From positions 1 through 64,000 of the forward strand of contig CAYJGK010000001.1 of NCBI GenBank assembly GCA_964370065.1: a DNA stretch of 64,000 bases. Reading direction: 5' to 3'. The notes beneath the pieces are model-generated. The model saw nothing but the letters and a program-made list of their open reading frames with translations. It made no database searches and was not told the DNA's origin. Origin of the DNA: CAMQRS01 sp964370065 (lineage in GTDB: Bacteria > Bacillota_I > Bacilli_A > Erysipelotrichales > Erysipelotrichaceae). The translations under genes and the position numbers were made by a program. Of this stretch, positions 27,883 through 37,700 are shown one piece after another. Every line of letters starts with the position of its first letter. The stretch's first letter is position 1.

Positions 27883-28742
27883 TGATGGAAAAAGTTGCAT
27901 TTATTAGTGATACAGGAGCAGGTTTTAGTATTGAAGAAATCAATCATTACGGGGTTCATGTAATACCATTGCAAATTATTATTGATGGTAGCGTATATTT
28001 GGAACAGGAAGAAATACAAACCGATGAAGTATATCGCTTGATTAGTCAAGGTACGATGTTGAAAACATCGCTTGCTTCCATGCAAAGAGCACAAGAAATA
28101 TTTAATGCGTTAAAAGCAAAAGGTTATACAAAAATATTTGCGATTCCTTTAACTGCTAAAATATCAGGCACATTAAATATGATGCGGATTTGTGCAGAAG
28201 ATTGTGGAATCACATTTACTTATTATGATTGTAAAGTGGCAGCTTGTATGCAAAAATACATGTTAATAAGAGCGAAACAATTATATGAACAGGGACAATC
28301 TTGGCGTAAAATAATCAAAACATTAGATGAAATAAGAATGAGCGGCAATACGATCTTAATTCCTGATGACTTAAAGCATTTACAGCGCTCTGGACGTTTA
28401 ACACCAGTCGCAGCGACATTGGGTAGTTTATTAAAGATTAAACCATTGTTGCAAATTGGTGAAAGAACGGATGGAACATTAGATGTATTAGATAAAGTGC
28501 GGACAATGAAAAAAGCTATAACATGTGCATTAGATGACTTGCAATCACACATTCCAAATGAAGGAAAAGATTATATGATTTATGTGGCACATGTATTAAA
28601 TACTTCTCAAAGAGAAGAATTATTAAATGCCTGCAAACGTTACTTTCCTTATGCAACGTATGTGTTAAGTGATCTAGTAGGGGCCATTGGTATTCACACA
28701 GGAGTGGGATGCATTGGTGTGCAGTATTTTAAAATGATTTAA
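27882..28742 (+). CDS. DegV family fatty-acid-binding protein (second copy)
   Basis: 286 residues, clearly a paralogue of the preceding protein: FISDTGAGFS, TSLASMQRA, IPLTAKISGTLNMM, LIPDDLKHLQRSGRLTP and IGIHTGVGCIG line up. The ATG shares its A with the previous stop (TAATG). Paired FakB-type proteins often differ in preference for saturated or unsaturated acyl chains; which is which cannot be told from sequence alone. A strong terminator follows. Confidence 0.92.
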   Translation: MMEKVAFISDTGAGFSIEEINHYGVHVIPLQIIIDGSVYLEQEEIQTDEVYRLISQGTMLKTSLASMQRAQEIFNALKAKGYTKIFAIPLTAKISGTLNMMRICAEDCGITFTYYDCKVAACMQKYMLIRAKQLYEQGQSWRKIIKTLDEIRMSGNTILIPDDLKHLQRSGRLTPVAATLGSLLKIKPLLQIGERTDGTLDVLDKVRTMKKAITCALDDLQSHIPNEGKDYMIYVAHVLNTSQREELLNACKRYFPYATYVLSDLVGAIGIHTGVGCIGVQYFKMI

Positions 28743-28745
28743 TTG

Positions 28746-28776
28746 ATAGTCCTTATGCGAAATAAGGACTATTTTT
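28746..28776 (+). terminator. Terminator of the degV pair
   Basis: ATAGTCCTTAT (28746-28756) pairs with ATAAGGACTAT (28762-28772), then T to 28776. Confidence 0.85.
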
Positions 28777-28795
28777 ATATTATTATTTGAAAATC

Positions 28796-28824
28796 TTGTT
28801 TTTTATGAAGTCGAATATTATAAT
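28796..28824 (+). promoter_or_regulatory. Promoter of small lipoprotein gene 28848
   Basis: TTGTTT (28796-28801), 17 bp, TATAAT (28819-28824), then AGGAGG before the ATG. Confidence 0.6.
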
Positions 28825-28847
28825 TTTTAAAAAGGAGGTATTATACC

Positions 28848-29264
28848 ATGAAGAAGTTATTAAGTGTATTAGTAGTAGGGGTTATGATGATTGGTTTAAC
28901 TGCCTGTGGTTCAGGTGGTGTAAAAAAAGTTTGTAAAATGAATTTATTTGGGATAACAGCTGAGTATACCGTGCACGCTGACTCAGAAGATGGTGATGTA
29001 ACAAGTGTCGATATGCTATTTGATGTGACTTATTTAAATTTAGGTATCGATCCTGAAGAATTAAGTGATGAAGAAAAAGAAGCGACAGTAAGCGAATTTA
29101 CGGAGTCATTAGATTTAGGTTCTGAAGTAGAAACAGAAATGACTGATGAGGGAATAATTGTAACAACCACGGTTCAAGGCGATGCAATGAGTGAGCTTGG
29201 TTCAGATTTGACATACAAAGGATTTATTGAAGAAATGGAAACATTTGGAGCGACTTGCGAATAA
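28848..29264 (+). CDS. Small two-cysteine lipoprotein (DUF1307/YehR-like)
   Basis: 138-residue lipoprotein with lipobox LTAC (Cys20). The mature part begins VKKVCKMNLFGITAEYTVH, continues with a beta hairpin, an acidic amphipathic helix EELSDEEKEATVSEFTESL, more strands, and ends FGATCE. The mature cysteines are thus at both ends and could form a disulfide. It is closely related to the next gene and to 33974, and more distantly to 42486 and 12360. The general pattern fits DUF1307 lipoproteins, whose role is unknown. It has its own promoter and terminator. Confidence 0.78.
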   Translation: MKKLLSVLVVGVMMIGLTACGSGGVKKVCKMNLFGITAEYTVHADSEDGDVTSVDMLFDVTYLNLGIDPEELSDEEKEATVSEFTESLDLGSEVETEMTDEGIIVTTTVQGDAMSELGSDLTYKGFIEEMETFGATCE

Positions 29265-29273
29265 TCATATGAT

Positions 29274-29307
29274 AAAAAAACACTTTGTTTTAATAAAGTG
29301 TTTTTTT
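29274..29307 (+). terminator. Terminator of lipoprotein gene 28848
   Basis: A7-CACTTT (29274-29286) pairs with AAAGTG-T7 (29295-29307). Confidence 0.8.
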
Positions 29308-29406
29308 ATCAGGATATAGGGATAGAGCATGCCATCCATTACGCATTTTGAATATGATGAAATGGTCAAGCAATTCTGACAAATGTGTATTTAATGTGAA
29401 ATTTTA

Positions 29407-29435
29407 TTGAAATGAATAAAAGGATGTATTATAAT
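29407..29435 (+). promoter_or_regulatory. Promoter of small lipoprotein gene 29462
   Basis: TTGAAA (29407-29412), 17 bp, TATAAT (29430-29435): a near-consensus housekeeping promoter. Confidence 0.7.
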
Positions 29436-29461
29436 AACAAAGTAAAAGGGAGACATTTAAA

Positions 29462-29902
29462 ATGAAAAAACTTAAAAATTTAGTAGTCGTATTATTATTA
29501 GCAGTAATCGTAGCGGGATGTGGTTCATCAGATAAAAAAGGAGCTACAAAAACTTGTTCAATTGAAATTATGGGAATGGAAATTGCTTACGTATTGCAAG
29601 CTGAATCAGAAGAAGGAAACATTACTGATGTAGAAATGAGCGTAAATATGTCATACGATGCATTAGGTGTTAGTGCAGATGATCTTACAGATGATATGAA
29701 AGAAGAAATCGTAAGTGAAATGGAAGCTATGGTTGGAGTTGATGAAGGAATGGAAGTTGAAACAGACTTCAATGACGATGGAATTAAAGTAGTTGCTGTT
29801 ATGAGCGTGGATGCTTTAAAAGAAATGTCAGGAACAGATGAAGATTTACCATTAGACGAATTCGTAGCAGAAATGGAAACTATGGGAGCAACTTGCGAAT
29901 AG
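29462..29902 (+). CDS. Small two-cysteine lipoprotein (DUF1307/YehR-like)
   Basis: 146-residue paralogue of the preceding lipoprotein. Lipobox VAGC (Cys20), then a mature start TCSIEIMGMEIAYVLQAESE and end METMGATCE. The central acidic helix contains DDLTDDMKEEIVSEMEAMV. It keeps the two mature cysteines of the family. Separate promoter and terminator show that the copies are regulated independently rather than as one operon. Function unknown. Confidence 0.78.
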   Translation: MKKLKNLVVVLLLAVIVAGCGSSDKKGATKTCSIEIMGMEIAYVLQAESEEGNITDVEMSVNMSYDALGVSADDLTDDMKEEIVSEMEAMVGVDEGMEVETDFNDDGIKVVAVMSVDALKEMSGTDEDLPLDEFVAEMETMGATCE

Positions 29903-29916
29903 TTAATTTATAAATA

Positions 29917-29952
29917 AAAGATGTATTTACAAAAGTAAATACATCTTTTTTT
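29917..29952. terminator. Terminator shared by lipoprotein 29462 and the MerR gene
   Basis: AAAGATGTATTTAC (29917-29930) pairs perfectly with GTAAATACATCTTT (29935-29948). It has T-rich tails on both strands and lies between converging genes. Confidence 0.85.
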
Positions 29953-30754
29953 ATGCAATAGGGATTAAAATTCGGGTTACATAATTTTTTTCGTCACTTT
30001 CTGTCATGCTATCGATAACCATTTCTTCAAAAGCATATGCATGCAAGTCTAGGTTGTTTTCCTTTGTAAATTGTAAGATTTTTTGGTATGTGTGTTGAAT
30101 AGTATGCCAGGGGCCACGATGAAATGTTTCTATGTATTGGCCGGCAGGGCTAGTATAGGAGTGCGTGGATGCAAGGGCTTGTTTCTTAATGAATAAATAA
30201 GAATAATTTTCAAAATTAGCTTGGAGCACTTGATCGATTTGTAACATTCTACCGTATAAAAAGCAATATAAGTTCTTGTTGTTTGAATGATTAATTTCAG
30301 TTTTTAATAAATTATAAAATTGAGTAAAAGTTAAACTAGCAGGATGAGGAATAATGCTTAATTCATATTGTGTGTGATAGACAATGTTAATTTCATCAAT
30401 TTTATTTAATTTTGATAAAGTTGTTAATCGGGAGTCATTAATAACTTGTAAATCTTGTAATTGCTTAATACGATTTTCAATTTCTATTTTATTCAATGTT
30501 AATAATTCAAATAATGCTTGGCTACTGCTTTGTTGAATAAATTCAAATATTTTAGAAATAGGCATATTTAAAGCGCGTAAAGATAATATTAATTCTAATT
30601 GTTGATGCTGGTTGCTGTGATAGTATCGAAACGCTTTTTCATCTCTATAATATGGTTGAAACAACCCTATTTCATCATAATAAAATAAAGTTCGCTTATT
30701 AATATTATGGAACTTTGCCATGTTTCCGGTGCTGATTAAATCTTTTTTATTCAT
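29951..30754 (-). CDS. MerR family transcriptional regulator with effector domain
   Basis: 267 residues. The N-terminal winged helix (about 1-70) reads STGNMAKFHNINKRTLFYYDEIGLFQP, typical of MerR proteins of the BmrR class. A coiled linker follows (about 70-120) and then a GyrI-like effector-binding domain. No metal-binding cysteines occur, so an organic effector is likely. The frame extends to TTG 30766; ATG 30754 is preferred. The divergent promoter facing the surface-protein gene has the 19-bp spacer characteristic of MerR targets. Confidence 0.88.
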   Translation of the reverse strand: MNKKDLISTGNMAKFHNINKRTLFYYDEIGLFQPYYRDEKAFRYYHSNQHQQLELILSLRALNMPISKIFEFIQQSSSQALFELLTLNKIEIENRIKQLQDLQVINDSRLTTLSKLNKIDEINIVYHTQYELSIIPHPASLTFTQFYNLLKTEINHSNNKNLYCFLYGRMLQIDQVLQANFENYSYLFIKKQALASTHSYTSPAGQYIETFHRGPWHTIQHTYQKILQFTKENNLDLHAYAFEEMVIDSMTESDEKNYVTRILIPIA

Positions 30755-30775
30755 AATTCCCCCCAATAATAATGT

Positions 30776-30809
30776 TTGACTATCCAGTTACGTTATACCT
30801 TATAGTAAC
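30776..30809 (+). promoter_or_regulatory. MerR-type promoter with 19-bp spacer
   Basis: TTGACT (30776-30781) and TATAGT (30801-30806) are 19 bp apart, too far for normal use but typical of promoters untwisted by MerR proteins. Imperfect dyads lie across it: ACTAT (30779-30783)/ATAGT (30802-30806) and GTTAC (30787-30791)/GTAAC (30805-30809). It points to the surface-protein gene at 30884. Confidence 0.65.
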
Positions 30810-30883
30810 ATTATACGGATAAAAAGGAAAAGGGGGAGTGAAAGAAAAAAATAACTATTTGTATAAAAAAGAAAGGGAAAGAA

Positions 30884-33817
30884 ATGAAAACAGTTATTAA
30901 AAAAATAGGGGTCGCTTTTCTAGCGATTACATTGTTGATGTCCAATATAATGAACATTAAAATAGTAGAAGCAAATGATACAAATGTGGATAAGGAGGTA
31001 GCACAGCTTATTTCTTATTATAAATCGTATCAAATGGAAGCTAAGACGGATATCGATCGTGTCTTAAGTGAAATGAAAGAAAAAGATGAAACAGCGTATG
31101 AAGCATGGTCAAAAATTATGAATTATTGGAATTATGTGAATACAGAAATGGAAGTAATAATAGAGGGTGTGCCAAACGATTTAGCACAGGATGATAGTTT
31201 AGCCATTGTCGTATTAGGATTTGCATTAAATACGGATGGGACAATGAAACCAGAGTTAACCGGTCGTTTAGAAGCGGGACTAGCTATAGCAGAGGCGTAT
31301 CCTAATTCATACATAGTCGTGACAGGAGGAGGAACAGCATCTGGTAATCCCAATGTGACGGAAGGTGGATTGATGGGAGACTGGTTAGTTTCAAAAGGGT
31401 TAGATGAATCACGAGTTATTGTTGAGGATGAAGCACCGAATACGGTAGGAAATGCTGAAAATACATATAAAATATTGAGTGAAAAATATCCTAGTGTACA
31501 ATCGCTTGTTATGGTAACAAGTGATTATCATGTACCTAGAGCCTCTTTATTATATTATTCAAAATGTTTATTAACAGCTTATGAAACGAATAGTCAACCG
31601 CTATCTATTGTTGCGAATGTGGGTAGTTATACAGGAAGTACGGGGTATGAATCCCTTTCTTTACAAGCAAGTGGATTAGCCAGTGTAGCAGGAGTTAGTG
31701 AATCAAGTCAAAATCCTGATTTATCTACATTAACAGGATTGAAAATTACACAGGCAGACATTCCTGATGTTGGTGATGAACTAGCCTTACAAGTGATCGC
31801 AAAATACAATAGTGGATTTACACGCGATATTACATCCTTAGCAATGGTTACTGGATATGATAGTGCATTAGGGAGTCACCAAACTGTGGAGGTTAGCTAT
31901 ACAGAAAATGGAGTTACAATCAGTACACCATTTAATCTAAAGAAAACAAGTCATGAGGTAGCAGATAAAACCTATCTAATTAATATAATTACATCCGTGA
32001 AGAATATGAATTTAACAATCTATACACAAGAAACAGTTGATGTATTAATGAAAGCTGTGGACGATGCAAATCGTGTAGTAGAAAGTGAAAACGCTACAGC
32101 TGAAGATATTTTAAATGCATATAATACAATAAAAGAGGCCGAAACAAATTTAATCTTAATGCCTAATGTGGCTTATAAAATGAATGTAGAAGCAAACTGT
32201 AATCAAACAAATGCTTATAAAATTACAGATGGCGTCATTTCTACATCAAACTACTGGGCGAGTGAAGATAATGGTAATGTGCCAGCGAATGAAGCTGAGT
32301 TCATCATTGATTTAAATGGTTCTTATCAAGTTGAAAATATTGTAGTATATCCATATTATGGAGGAAAACGAGTATATCAATATGATGTTTTTGGAAGTAC
32401 AGATAAAGAAAATTGGAATTTAATCGCACAAAACACATCCGATGATTATGCAACTAGCGAAGGGTTTATACACGAAGTAGATGAAGAAGTAAATTATGTT
32501 AAATTAGTAGGGGTTAAAACAATCGTAGAAGGTCGTCCAGATATTAATAATTTACATATCATTGAGATGCAAGTATATGGAGAAGAAGTAGATAACTTAG
32601 CGTATCGTAAACCTGTTGTTTCTAGTGGGACGGATACTAGTGCAGGTTCCAGTGCAGATAGTGCAGAAACAAAAACCGTGGATGGAGATGTAAATACTTA
32701 TTGGGATGCTGGTAAATATAATGAGGATCCTTGGATTACAGTCGATTTAGAAGATGTCTATTTATTAGAAGAAGTGGTAGCGTACCCTTATTTTGCAAGA
32801 AATGATAGATATTATTACTATGATATTTATACTAGTATAGATGGTAAAAACTATACCCAAATTTATTCTAAAAATGAAGGGACAGATAAAACAACAATAT
32901 TTGGAGATCCAATTGATTTGAGAGATCAAGAAATTTACGCAAGATATGTTAAGTTAGTAGGACAATATAATTCAGCTAATGCTTCGTTCCATTTAAATGA
33001 ATTAAAAGTATATGGGGAGGAAGTCAACTATGAATATATTAGTGCAAAAGTAGCGTTAGAAACTAAAATAGAAGAAGCTAAAAACATTGATTTATCATTG
33101 TTAACAAAAACGTCTCAAGAAGAATTAGAGCAAACACTTCAAAATGCAGAAGAGGTACATGTAGATAATGATGCAAAATTAGAAACGGTAAAAGCATGTA
33201 CATTGCATTTAACAGATATAATGAATGCATTAGAATATTTAGCAGCAGAATATACAAAGTTGAGTGAAGCGTTAGCCATTATTAAAAATATAAATGGGTT
33301 GCTTTATGTCAACTATGACACTCTACAATCGGCAATAGATGAAATAGTGTTTGGCTTAGATATTCGTAAACAAAATGAAATTGATGGCTGGACTCAAAAA
33401 ATAGAGGAGGCCGCGCAATCATTAGTGAAAAAGAAAGTGATTAAAAATAGCCCTTTATTAACCATTGATGAAACGGTTTATAAAGGAAATGGATTCACTA
33501 TTCGTATAGATCAAATGATAATTTCACAATTACAAGGTGTGCAAGTGAATGGGAAAATGGCAGTTAAAGATGTCGATTATTTTGTGCAACCAGGAAGTGT
33601 AATTATTGAATTAAGCCCAGCATTTGTAGAAACATTGCAAACGGGTGAAGCAACGATTGCTATATATATGGATGAAGTTATTTTTGAAACTAGTATTCAA
33701 GTGTTAGAAGCCAAAGATTCAGCTCCTGATACAGGAGATTCTACAAATGTAGGAAATTATTTCTTACTACTTTTAGCTGGTTTGGCAATTATTACTGTTC
33801 AAACTATTAAAAGCTAG
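30884..33817 (+). CDS. Wall-anchored YdcF-domain protein with CBM32 and FIVAR modules
   Basis: 977 residues. Order seen: signal peptide (1-30); a YdcF/DUF218-type domain (about 100-245) with VVLGFALN, VVTGGGT, TVGNAENTY and TSDYHVPRA; a linker; a FIVAR-like helical unit (about 370-425); two discoidin/CBM32 domains (about 426-567 and 569-712); more FIVAR-like units (to about 855); a CBM_X2-like strand domain (857-942); and a sortase-type tail APDTGDST (about 947-954) with a hydrophobic segment and final Lys. YdcF proteins act in envelope polysaccharide metabolism; the exact reaction here is unknown. The CBM32 pair suggests binding host glycans. It faces the MerR gene and likely is its target. 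Confidence 0.8.
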   Translation: MKTVIKKIGVAFLAITLLMSNIMNIKIVEANDTNVDKEVAQLISYYKSYQMEAKTDIDRVLSEMKEKDETAYEAWSKIMNYWNYVNTEMEVIIEGVPNDLAQDDSLAIVVLGFALNTDGTMKPELTGRLEAGLAIAEAYPNSYIVVTGGGTASGNPNVTEGGLMGDWLVSKGLDESRVIVEDEAPNTVGNAENTYKILSEKYPSVQSLVMVTSDYHVPRASLLYYSKCLLTAYETNSQPLSIVANVGSYTGSTGYESLSLQASGLASVAGVSESSQNPDLSTLTGLKITQADIPDVGDELALQVIAKYNSGFTRDITSLAMVTGYDSALGSHQTVEVSYTENGVTISTPFNLKKTSHEVADKTYLINIITSVKNMNLTIYTQETVDVLMKAVDDANRVVESENATAEDILNAYNTIKEAETNLILMPNVAYKMNVEANCNQTNAYKITDGVISTSNYWASEDNGNVPANEAEFIIDLNGSYQVENIVVYPYYGGKRVYQYDVFGSTDKENWNLIAQNTSDDYATSEGFIHEVDEEVNYVKLVGVKTIVEGRPDINNLHIIEMQVYGEEVDNLAYRKPVVSSGTDTSAGSSADSAETKTVDGDVNTYWDAGKYNEDPWITVDLEDVYLLEEVVAYPYFARNDRYYYYDIYTSIDGKNYTQIYSKNEGTDKTTIFGDPIDLRDQEIYARYVKLVGQYNSANASFHLNELKVYGEEVNYEYISAKVALETKIEEAKNIDLSLLTKTSQEELEQTLQNAEEVHVDNDAKLETVKACTLHLTDIMNALEYLAAEYTKLSEALAIIKNINGLLYVNYDTLQSAIDEIVFGLDIRKQNEIDGWTQKIEEAAQSLVKKKVIKNSPLLTIDETVYKGNGFTIRIDQMIISQLQGVQVNGKMAVKDVDYFVQPGSVIIELSPAFVETLQTGEATIAIYMDEVIFETSIQVLEAKDSAPDTGDSTNVGNYFLLLLAGLAIITVQTIKS

Positions 33818-33919
33818 AAGGTTGTCTGTAATCGATGATAAACGCATTGCAAAAAGAAGTATAAAACGGGGATCCTCTCCATTTAATAAAAAGTTGTTAC
33901 GTATTATACAAAAGGCGAA

Positions 33920-33948
33920 TTGAATAGATTTTCAATATAGTTTATAAT
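33920..33948 (+). promoter_or_regulatory. Promoter of small lipoprotein gene 33974
   Basis: TTGAAT (33920-33925), 17 bp, TATAAT (33943-33948). Confidence 0.65.
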
Positions 33949-33973
33949 TAATGCATGAAAAGGAGTTTAGATT

Positions 33974-34414
33974 ATGACAACTAAAACAAAAATAATTGCA
34001 TTATTTACATTTGCGTTTGTATGCAGTGGGTGTAGCAGCAAAAGTTCAAATGAAGTGGAGCAAGTATGTACACAAGAAGCGATGGGGATGATATATGAAT
34101 ATACGATTCATGCGCAATCAAAAGAAGGTGACGTAATAGGAGTGGATTTACAATTTAGCGCATCCTATGAGGTATTAGAAATTGATATTAATGAAATGAG
34201 TGAAGAAGATAAAGAAGAAACATTAGCTGAACTAGAACTTTCAATTGGATTAGATGAGTCATTGAATGTGAAGGGTGAATTTAAAGAAGAAGAACTAATC
34301 ATTACAGCGTATTTAGATGCGAATTATTTGCAAAGTCATTCAGAGATGGAAGAAAAAGTAACACTTCCTACAGTGATAGAAGATTTAGAATTTGTAGGGG
34401 CAACTTGTGAATAA
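33974..34414 (+). CDS. Small two-cysteine lipoprotein (DUF1307/YehR-like)
   Basis: 146-residue third close member of the local lipoprotein family. Lipobox VCSGC (lipid Cys about 20). The mature part starts with VCTQEAMGMIYEYTIHAQSK and ends EFVGATCE, with an acidic central helix NEMSEEDKEETLAELELSI. The paired mature cysteines are kept. It sits between the two large wall-anchored proteins but has its own promoter and terminator. Function unknown. Confidence 0.77.
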   Translation: MTTKTKIIALFTFAFVCSGCSSKSSNEVEQVCTQEAMGMIYEYTIHAQSKEGDVIGVDLQFSASYEVLEIDINEMSEEDKEETLAELELSIGLDESLNVKGEFKEEELIITAYLDANYLQSHSEMEEKVTLPTVIEDLEFVGATCE

Positions 34415-34475
34415 ATAAAAAAACATTCTAATAAAACTTATTATATCAATAGTTTAAAAGTACAACACAAATACT

Positions 34476-34504
34476 AAAAAAGACAAAGCAATTTGTCTTT
34501 TTTT
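34476..34504 (+). terminator. Terminator of lipoprotein gene 33974
   Basis: AAAAGACAAA (34478-34487) pairs with TTTGTCTTTT (34492-34501) around GCAA, followed by T. Confidence 0.85.
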
Positions 34505-34786
34505 GTGTGATAATGCAATTGCAAGGGCTTACAACTGTGATGAGGGCATGTATTTTTGTGATATATGTTGGGGTATAGGGAACTATACTGTAAGTTATGC
34601 GCGAATTAGTAAAATAAATAGGAGGGGGAAAATACGTTTTAAAGCTTAATGCGCTAGTAAAATATTATAAATAAAGTAAGATTTTTTATTTGTAATGTTT
34701 TTATTTGTGTTTTAAAAATAATAAGTGATAAACAAGTGAAAACAAAGTATAAAAGAAGGGTAATCAATATAAGAAAGGGAACTAAA
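34505..34786 (+). promoter_or_regulatory. Regulatory leader of the GH31 gene
   Basis: No gene in this stretch. It holds a cre-like box TTGCAAGGGCTTACAA (34519-34534), a perfect inverted repeat GTATAG-GGAA-CTATAC (34573-34588), and a repeated pair ATGCGC/TAGTAAAATA (34597-34616 and 34649-34664). An orphan GGAGGGGG (34621-34628) has no usable start codon behind it. A clear -35/-10 pair was not found. Confidence 0.5.
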
Positions 34787-37700
34787 ATGAATAAAAAATT
34801 AATTCGTAAGGTTGGTGCAGGAATTTTATCAGCAATGATGGTATTTTCAACTATGGCACCTGCTACAGTTAGTGTTTACGCAAACGAAGCAGCCGCAGAA
34901 AGTAACTTAAAAGATGCAAGTGGATATACAAGTATTTCGCCTATTGCATCGGTTACAAAAAGTGGGAATCAAGTTAATCTTACTACAACGGCAGGAGAGA
35001 AAATTAGATTTACATTCTTAAATTCTGATGTATTTAGATTATATATGGCACCAGAGGGGGAGGACTTTAAAACGAATCCTGACCCAAATAGTGTCGATCA
35101 TACTGCAACAATTCGTGCGAAAGATGATGAAGCCTATAAACAAGAATACAACATTGAGCCTACTATTGCTGAGACAGATGAAACAGTGACGATTACAACA
35201 ACTGATGTAGTAATTACAGTTGATAAAGCAACCTCATTAATGAAAGTAACGAAAACGAATGGGGATATTGTATGGGAAGAATCGGCTCCATTAAAATATA
35301 AATCAGGAAGCACTGTACAAACTTTAAAAACAGATGCTGATGAATACTTCTTTGGAGGAGGAACACAAAATGGTCGTTTCTCGCATAAAGGGGAAATTAT
35401 TAAAATTGTTAATACAAACAACTGGGTGGATAAAGGAGTAGCTAGTCCAAATCCATTCTATTGGTCAACTGATGGGTACGGAGTCGTGAGACACACTTGG
35501 AAACCAGGTGAATATGACTTTGGTTCAGAAACTGATAATGTAGTAACAACTACGCATAATGAAAAACGATTTGATGCGTATTATTTTATTGGGGATGATG
35601 TAGAAGGGATTTTAGATGGATACTATGAATTCACTGGAAAACCTGCAGAATTACCTGAATATGCATCTTACTTAGGACACTTAAACTGTTATAACCGTGA
35701 CTACTGGGTAGAAACAACAGAGGGTACATATGGTGCAGTTAAATTAGGTTCTAAGTGGTATAAAGAATCACAATCTGATAATGGTGGAGAAAAAGAAACT
35801 TTACTAGGTGACTCTGAAATTACGGCAGAACAAATTATTAAAGATCATAAAGAATATGATATGCCATTTGGATGGTTTTTACCAAATGATGGATATGGAT
35901 GTGGATATGGGCAAACAACTTCATTAGATGGAGATATTAAAAACTTAGCTGCATTCGCTGACTATGCATTAGATAACGGAATCCAAACAGGGTTGTGGAC
36001 ACAGTCAAATTTATGGCCAGCCAACCCAGCGAACCCACAAAAAGGGGAACGTGATATTTATAAAGAAGTAGAAGCTGGTGTTTCTTCAGTTAAAACGGAT
36101 GTTGCTTGGGTAGGTCCAGGTTACTCATTCGCATTAAATGGAGTCAGTGTTGCATATGAGGCAATAGCTAGTAATTCAGGATTAAAACCAAATATTGTTA
36201 CATTAGATGGTTGGGCTGGAACACAACGTTATGGTGGAATCTGGTCAGGAGATCAATCAGGTGGACAATGGGAATACATCCGTTTCCACATTCCAACTTA
36301 CATTGGAACTGGATTATCTGGACAACCAAACATCGGTAGTGATATGGATGGAATCTTTGGTGGTCAAAACGAAGAAATTTGGATTCGTGACTGGCAATGG
36401 AAAGCATTTACTACTTACATGTTAGACATGGATGGTTGGGGTTCTAACCAAAAATCACCATGGGCTTTAGATGGTGAATTAGAGGGTGCTGAAATTAATA
36501 GAGCATACTTGAAATTAAAAGCAGAATTAATGCCTTACGTTAATACTATTTCACATGAAGCAACAGCACAAGGTGGATTACCAATGTTAAGAGCCATGTT
36601 CTTAGAAGAAGAAAACGCTTATACATTAGGAACAGCTACAGAGTATCAATACATGTGGGGAGATAGTTTATTAGTCGCTCCAATTTACCAAAATACTGCT
36701 ATGGATGCAGAAGGTAATGATATTAGAAATGATATTTACTTACCATCAACAAGTGATGTATGGATTGACTACTTTACTGGAGAACAATATAGAGGGGGTC
36801 AAATTTTAAATGGATTTGATGCACCAATTTGGAAATTACCGTTATTTGTTAAAAATGGAGCAATTCTTCCAATGTATCCAGAAAATAATAACCCAGAACC
36901 AATCACAGATACAAATGTAGATGGGTTAGATAGAAGTCAAAGAATTGTTGAGTTCTATCCACATGGTTCAACTGAATTTAATTTATATGAAGATGATGGA
37001 TTAGAATTAGGAGGAGCATCTTCAAATACTCATATTTCATCGGTTGTAACAGATGATGTTGCTGTATTAACTACAGATAAAACAATCGGATCATACACGG
37101 GTATGGTGAGAGAGCGTTCTAACGAATTTGTCGTGAACGTGTCACAAGAACCAACAGCGGTAACAGGAAATGTGAAAGGGGCAGATGTAACATTCACGAA
37201 AGTAGATTCACAAGAAGCATATGATGCAGCAGAAGGAAATGTATACTTCTATAACCCTGCACCAGCTATGTTTGTGAAAGAATATGCAAGTGCAGATAGT
37301 TCATATGCAGCAGCTACAGAAACAACAACGCCAAAATTATATGTGAAATCAACTGAAAAAATAGATATTACTGAATATAGCTACTCAGTAACTGTTGAAG
37401 GATTTGCTAACACACAAGATTTAGGTGAAGATGTATTAAATGAAAGTTTAACAGTGCCGACAGGATTAGTTGCTACAGATAAGAGTGATGAGCACATTAC
37501 TACGTCTTGGACAGCAGTAGATGGAGCAGCTAGTTATGATATTGAAGTCGATGGAAATGTTTACAGAAATATTAAACAACCAACATACACACAAGTTGGA
37601 TTAGACTTCTTAAGTAATCACACATACCGTGTGCGTATGGTAGCAGATAACGGAAACTACTCTAATTGGTCTGAACTGATTGCAGTGCAAACAGATGATA

